NCBI GenBank assembly: GCA_937981355.1
Contig: CALJPD010000009.1
Coordinates: forward strand, 53,404 to 117,403
Reading direction: 5' to 3'
DNA: 64,000 nucleotides
Source of the DNA: an uncultured Candidatus Saccharibacteria bacterium
GTDB lineage: Bacteria > Patescibacteriota > Saccharimonadia > Saccharimonadales > Saccharimonadaceae
Part shown: positions 61,297 through 64,000 of the stretch, in pieces
How positions within the stretch are numbered: position 1 is the first letter of the stretch
How the letters are laid out: each line of letters starts with the position of its first letter
Made by a program: the position numbers and the translations under genes
Notes under the pieces: generated by a model
The model's input: the letters and a program-made list of their open reading frames with translations, nothing else
Told to the model about the DNA's origin: nothing
The model's database searches: none

Positions 61297-61794
61297 ATGA
61301 TTGATGTATTGACGACTACTCTCACCAAACTTTGCCAACCCCTCCCCCGCATGAGCGCTGCCATGAAGCAGTGGTTTCGTGATAACCTCTGGATTATGAT
61401 GCTGCTGGTTGCGGTTGTTAATGCTGGGTACGGAATATCCTTGCTTATCCAACTATATCAGGCTTTTACATCAAAGGTGAGTACTTGGCTGATGATGGTT
61501 GCGCCACAAGCATCTTCGTCGCTGACTACGCGGCGAGTTTATCTTGTCGTGGCATTGCTATGCGTTATTACTCAAGGAATCATTGCTAGCCTTGCGGTCC
61601 TCCCCTTGCGCGAACGGCGCAAACAGGGTTGGGTGCTTGCGGTGTGTAGTGCGCTAGTGATTGGTCTCTTTGCGGTGATTGGCTTTATCCTCAATATATT
61701 TATGATGCCACTGGCCGTGCTGGTGTCGCTCATGTCGCTGCTATTTGCACTGGCAGCACTTTATGTTGCACACGAAGTGAAGGATGAATTTTAA
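61297..61794 (+). CDS. Four-helix membrane protein, unknown
   Basis: A 165-residue membrane protein with four predicted helices (about 30-52 LWIMMLLVAVVNAGYGISLL, 82-105 VYLVVALLCVITQGIIASLA, 112-135 and 140-158) and short charged loops. Both ends appear cytosolic, and the C-terminus is AHEVKDEF. I do not recognise a family. The start is fixed by a good promoter whose -10 ends 6 nt upstream. It lies just before tRNA-Gln on the same strand. Confidence 0.65.
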   Translation: MIDVLTTTLTKLCQPLPRMSAAMKQWFRDNLWIMMLLVAVVNAGYGISLLIQLYQAFTSKVSTWLMMVAPQASSSLTTRRVYLVVALLCVITQGIIASLAVLPLRERRKQGWVLAVCSALVIGLFAVIGFILNIFMMPLAVLVSLMSLLFALAALYVAHEVKDEF

Positions 61795-62026
61795 CACTCC
61801 TAGATCACACACCTGCCATCTTGGTTAATAACACCTACTAAGGTTACACTCTCTATTCACTCCCCGCTAACGCAATGAGAGAATAAATATCTCTATTGAG
61901 TTATTCATTTCGTGTGCGAAGCTAGAGAACTTATTTGCTTGGCGACAAGCTACCATTCTTCGAATGAACGACAAGAAAGAGGGTGAGTGGCAATACTATA
62001 AGCCATGTAGTTTCGACGCAAACAGC

Positions 62027-62055
62027 TTGAAAACCACCCCTGCCTGTGCTACAGT
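62027..62055 (+). promoter_or_regulatory. Promoter of tRNA-Gln
   Basis: TTGAAA (62027-62032) and TACAGT (62050-62055) are 17 bp apart, 12 nt before the first base of the tRNA. Confidence 0.65.
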
Positions 62056-62067
62056 ATTCTGTAGCGA

Positions 62068-62142
62068 TGGGGTGTCGCCAAGTGGTAAGGCAACGGGTTC
62101 TGGTCCCGTCATGCGGGGGTTCGAATCCCTCCACCCCAGCCA
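62068..62142 (+). tRNA. tRNA-Gln (anticodon CUG)
   Basis: A complete cloverleaf: acceptor stem TGGGGTG/CACCCCA, D arm, anticodon stem ACGGG/CCCGT with loop TTCTGGT (anticodon CTG at 62100-62102), T arm GGGGGTTCGAATCCCTC, discriminator G and encoded CCA (62140-62142). The first-base U and overall sequence match bacterial tRNA-Gln. It decodes CAG. Its 3' end faces a block of decayed and defence-like genes, which is a typical place for integration. Confidence 0.95.
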
Positions 62143-62165
62143 AAAGGAATTTTCCGCATTTTTTG

Positions 62166-62211
62166 CGACAATGCGCCAGCTTGCACCGAAGATCAGGCTG
62201 GCGCATTGTCG
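62166..62211. repeat. Strong hairpin after tRNA-Gln
   Basis: A perfect 15-bp stem (62166-62180 with 62197-62211) encloses a 16-nt loop, 24 nt after the tRNA. It may be the tRNA terminator or processing signal; on the minus strand it is followed by A-rich sequence, on the plus strand by a weak T content. Confidence 0.7.
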
Positions 62212-62215
62212 TTAA

Positions 62216-62919
62216 GTTCTTGTCGTAAGCTGAACTTGTTCTGTTACCAAATACCTTGCGTCACTCGTTACATACATCTACGAACTTCTCATTCTCCTCA
62301 TACTCAATCGCCTTCGCTGATCTACTTAGTGCTATCTGGATCTGTGAAACATCTTTGTCGGACGTGGTTACGAACCAGTCAAAGTACGTGTAGACAATTG
62401 TCACTCATGTCTTGTCTGAGGCATCGTTTGTATCATTCACTACATATAGATCAGCGTGTGCGTCAAACGATTCCCAGTTTCCGCCGTCTTCGCTATTAGG
62501 TATCATGAATACATCACCAACATCGAAAACTGCTAGAAATTCTCCATTATGCTTGTCATCAGAGAACTTTACTAGTACGGCTTTACTCCATGCAGACATT
62601 TTTCAGCCGTAGTATACTTTTTGCCAAGCTTTATTCCGATGTCTTGTAAAAGGGCTAATGGACCATTGCCAGAGTGATTATAGTATTGATCAAAGACTTC
62701 CACAGGAATCTTGAATAAAGATCTACGTCTGTAGGCGGACTAACGTTTGTCTTTTTACCGTATGAACCAATCAGCGATTTCGTACTGCCAGTGTATTTCG
62801 TATCGTAAAACTAATTATGCAAATACCTGGCTACCCTTGTGTACTTTATCTTAGGCGTCTTTTTTCTGTTTTTTGGTCAATTTGAGATAGTGTAACATCT
62901 CCTCAAAATGTTCGTTCAT
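62216..62919 (-). pseudogene. Decayed CD-NTase (CBASS-type cyclic nucleotide synthase) gene
   Basis: Pieces in several minus-strand frames assemble into a SMODS-type nucleotidyltransferase. From ATG 62919 (GGGAG upstream): MNEHFEEMLHYLKLTKKQKK, stop; then YDTKYTGSTKSLIGSYGKKT with the GSYG motif at 62768-62757 and the metal-binding TDVDLY (codons 62729-62721); after a 1-nt shift FKIPVEVFDQYYNHSGNGPL and ALLQDIGIKLGKKYTT; after another shift AWSKAVLVKFSDDKHNGEFL, FDVGDVFMIPNSEDGGNWES; then TGA (62407-62405), and in the same frame TYFDWFVTTSDKDVSQIQIA, ALSRSAKAIEYEENEKFVDV and NE, TGA in place of Trp, RKVFGN. About 50-60 codons seem deleted after ASDKT. An active copy would make a cyclic oligonucleotide alarm in anti-phage defence. 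No effector gene is seen. Confidence 0.7.
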
Positions 62920-62958
62920 TTTATTTCTCCCTCACTTTGGTCAAACGGCTTATGTATA

Positions 62959-63004
62959 TTTCTATAGAAAATGTATTGTTTAGGTTTTCTTTAGGTATTA
63001 TAAT
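62959..63004 (+). promoter_or_regulatory. lexA promoter with candidate operators, leaderless
   Basis: TTGTTT (62976-62981), 17 bp, TATAAT (62999-63004), which ends 6 nt before ATG 63011. Two TTTAGGT direct repeats (62979-62985 and 62990-62996, 11 bp apart, one helical turn) fill the spacer, and a perfect 12-bp palindrome TTTCTATAGAAA (62959-62970) lies just upstream. Either is well placed for self-repression. Confidence 0.65.
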
Positions 63005-63010
63005 GAAAGT

Positions 63011-63631
63011 ATGAAACAGGCGTCAACAAAGCCATCTAAACGTCAAGCGGAAATACTCAACTTCATCGGAATATTCCAAAAAACAAACAAGTATTCACCA
63101 TCACTCGCCGAGATAGCAGAGCACTTTAGCGTCTCAATACCTACCGTGCACCAGCATGTGTCGCATCTCAAGGGAAAAGGGTTGCTTTCTGGCGACAAAG
63201 GAGCGAGGCGGGCTATCGAGATGACTCAGCCACATTCTAGCACTTTTAAAATTGTTAATATCCCTCTACTCGGCATTATCGCCGCCGGAGGTCCTATCGA
63301 AGCAATTCGCACGAATGAAAGTATCGACATACCATCAACAATGGTCAAAAACGGTGCCAGATACTACGCCTTGAGGGTTAGCGGTACAAGCATGATCGAA
63401 GAAGGTATATCCGATGGGGACATTGTAATCGTGAGAGATCAATCTACTGTTGAAAACGGCGAAAAAGCCGTGGTGTATTTGCCAGAAAAAGATGCCGTGA
63501 CACTCAAGAAGTTATACCAAGAAGCTGGTAGAACAAAGCTAGTGCCTGCTAATAGCTTTATGAAGCCTTTTTATGAAGATAATGTTGAGGTTCAGGGCAA
63601 AGTTGTTGGGGTTATAAGGAGAGAAGTATGA
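63011..63631 (+). CDS. lexA: LexA-family repressor
   Basis: A 206-residue S24-family self-cleaving repressor. The N-terminal winged HTH (residues 9-70) contains SPSLAEIAEHFSVSIPTVHQ and a GARRAIEM linker. The cleavage site is Ala-Gly in GIIAAGGPIEA near residue 94; the catalytic Ser is in VSGTSMIEEGISDGD near 127 and the Lys in AVTLKKLYQEA near 164. All parts for RecA-triggered autocleavage are present. The stop overlaps the ATG of a C5-cytosine methyltransferase by 4 nt, so it may control that locus rather than, or besides, an SOS regulon. It is probably leaderless. Confidence 0.9.
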   Translation: MKQASTKPSKRQAEILNFIGIFQKTNKYSPSLAEIAEHFSVSIPTVHQHVSHLKGKGLLSGDKGARRAIEMTQPHSSTFKIVNIPLLGIIAAGGPIEAIRTNESIDIPSTMVKNGARYYALRVSGTSMIEEGISDGDIVIVRDQSTVENGEKAVVYLPEKDAVTLKKLYQEAGRTKLVPANSFMKPFYEDNVEVQGKVVGVIRREV

Positions 63632-64000
63632 GCGACACACGAACAGTTGCAGACTTTTTTGCTGGAATTGGTTTAGTATCGCTAGGACTTGAACGCGCTG
63701 GCTGGAACACGGTCTATGCGTTAGATTATGACCAAGAAAAAGCCGACCAGTACGCAATAAACTTTGATGGCGACCACTATGTCATTAAAGATATAGCGAA
63801 GGAACGCGGTGATAATGTGCCGAACGTCCAACTGGCTCATGCGTCTTTTCCTTGTACTGATCTTTCAGTTGCTGGTGCGCGCCATGGTATTTACGAGGGT
63901 GAGTCATCGGCTTTTTGGCATTTTGTCCGTATTCTTTCTGAAATGCCTAACCTTAAAAATGAACTGCAACAAACCATCCCAAGCTCTAGCCGGGCGTTAG
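63628..64000 (+). CDS. DNA C5-cytosine methyltransferase, 5' part
   Basis: The first 124 codons of a Dcm/M.HhaI-type methyltransferase that runs off the window. Motif I is VADFFAGIGLVSLGLERAGW (SAM binding), and motif IV FPCTDLSVAGARHGI contains the catalytic Pro-Cys. GESSAFWHFVRILSEM fits the next conserved helix. After that, the last 20 codons (NLKNELQQTIPSSSRAL) do not show the expected PxxxLLENV motif V, so an insertion or frameshift close to the edge is possible. Coupling to lexA (ATGA overlap) suggests control of a restriction-modification or solitary methyltransferase locus. Confidence 0.85.
   Translation, partial: MSDTRTVADFFAGIGLVSLGLERAGWNTVYALDYDQEKADQYAINFDGDHYVIKDIAKERGDNVPNVQLAHASFPCTDLSVAGARHGIYEGESSAFWHFVRILSEMPNLKNELQQTIPSSSRAL

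Noticed and set aside
62068..62142. Direct-repeat attachment site (att) from the tRNA 3' end
   Set aside because: No second copy of the tRNA 3' sequence was seen downstream within the window; the element end, if any, lies outside it.
61931..62206. Minus-strand open frame across tRNA-Gln
   Set aside because: It runs antisense through the tRNA and the hairpin, and reads like the artefact proteins often called over tRNA genes.
62216..62407. In-frame TGA codons in the CD-NTase region as recoded UGA
   Set aside because: UGA ends several confident genes here (tatD, rsmA, lexA), and the region also has frameshifts, so decay explains it better than an alternative code.
1..64000. CRISPR arrays, insertion sequences or transposases
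   Set aside because: I found no regularly spaced repeats and no transposase, integrase or relaxase motif in any frame.

Overview
The window reads as a chromosome segment of a host-dependent Patescibacteria (CPR) bacterium, most likely a Saccharibacterium (TM7). The basis is a compact, heavily overlapping gene layout at roughly half G+C by eye, a monoderm-type envelope set (LytR-CpsA-Psr protein, sortase-type anchor signal, two resuscitation-promoting-factor-like proteins), shortened housekeeping enzymes (AlaRS, a MurE-like ligase), and a VirD4/FtsK-like ATPase of a type I associate with CPR genomes. UGA acts as a normal stop at the ends of confident genes, which argues against the UGA=Gly code of Gracilibacteria/SR1. 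This assignment is an inference; no 16S rRNA gene lies here.

Layout. 0-12.3 kb: FtsA-like protein and a partial neighbour, an orphan + gene, alaS, a LADTG-anchored surface protein, the sulfur-relay operon cysteine desulfurase-YdcF-MnmA, and metG-tatD with two small hypotheticals. 12.3-20.3 kb: an accessory block with a minus-strand operon of three proteins built from one repeated module (seven copies) and, divergently, two paralogous multi-HTH regulators plus a hypothetical. 20.3-30.3 kb: EamA transporter, cupin, pgeF/rsmA, a strange 300-bp pyrimidine tract and a 32-bp perfect palindrome, two secreted G5/DUF348 muralysin-like proteins, a MurE-like ligase and a UvrD/PcrA helicase. 30.3-37.3 kb: an 1160-residue acidic disordered tail-anchored protein, pyruvate kinase and a gene-poor stretch with a frameshifted remnant. 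37.3-46.2 kb: a nearly complete Wzx/Wzy-type surface polysaccharide operon. 46.4-54.2 kb: hypotheticals, HtrA, the LCP protein that could attach the polysaccharide, and signal peptidase I. 54.3-59.4 kb: a candidate small RNA, parB-parA and the VirD4-like ATPase. 59.6-62.1 kb: TPR-like protein, a SpeD homologue without its pyruvoyl serine, a membrane protein and tRNA-Gln(CUG). 62.2-64 kb: a badly decayed CD-NTase (CBASS-type cyclase) gene, then a LexA-family repressor overlapping the start of a C5-cytosine methyltransferase that runs off the window, i.e. a defence island beside a tRNA.

Expression logic. Most genes lie on the minus strand. Many operon-head or single genes have a -10 box ending only 5-14 nt before the start codon, so their mRNAs should be leaderless or nearly so, whereas several genes inside operons carry AAAGGAG-type ribosome sites or 4-nt stop/start overlaps. 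Four isolated plus-strand genes share a distinct GTACAAT promoter form.

The observations most worth pursuing are the CD-NTase remnant with the coupled LexA-methyltransferase pair, the (A-B-A)x2 modular protein array, the catalytically broken SpeD, the leaderless architecture, and the pyrimidine tract with its neighbouring palindrome.
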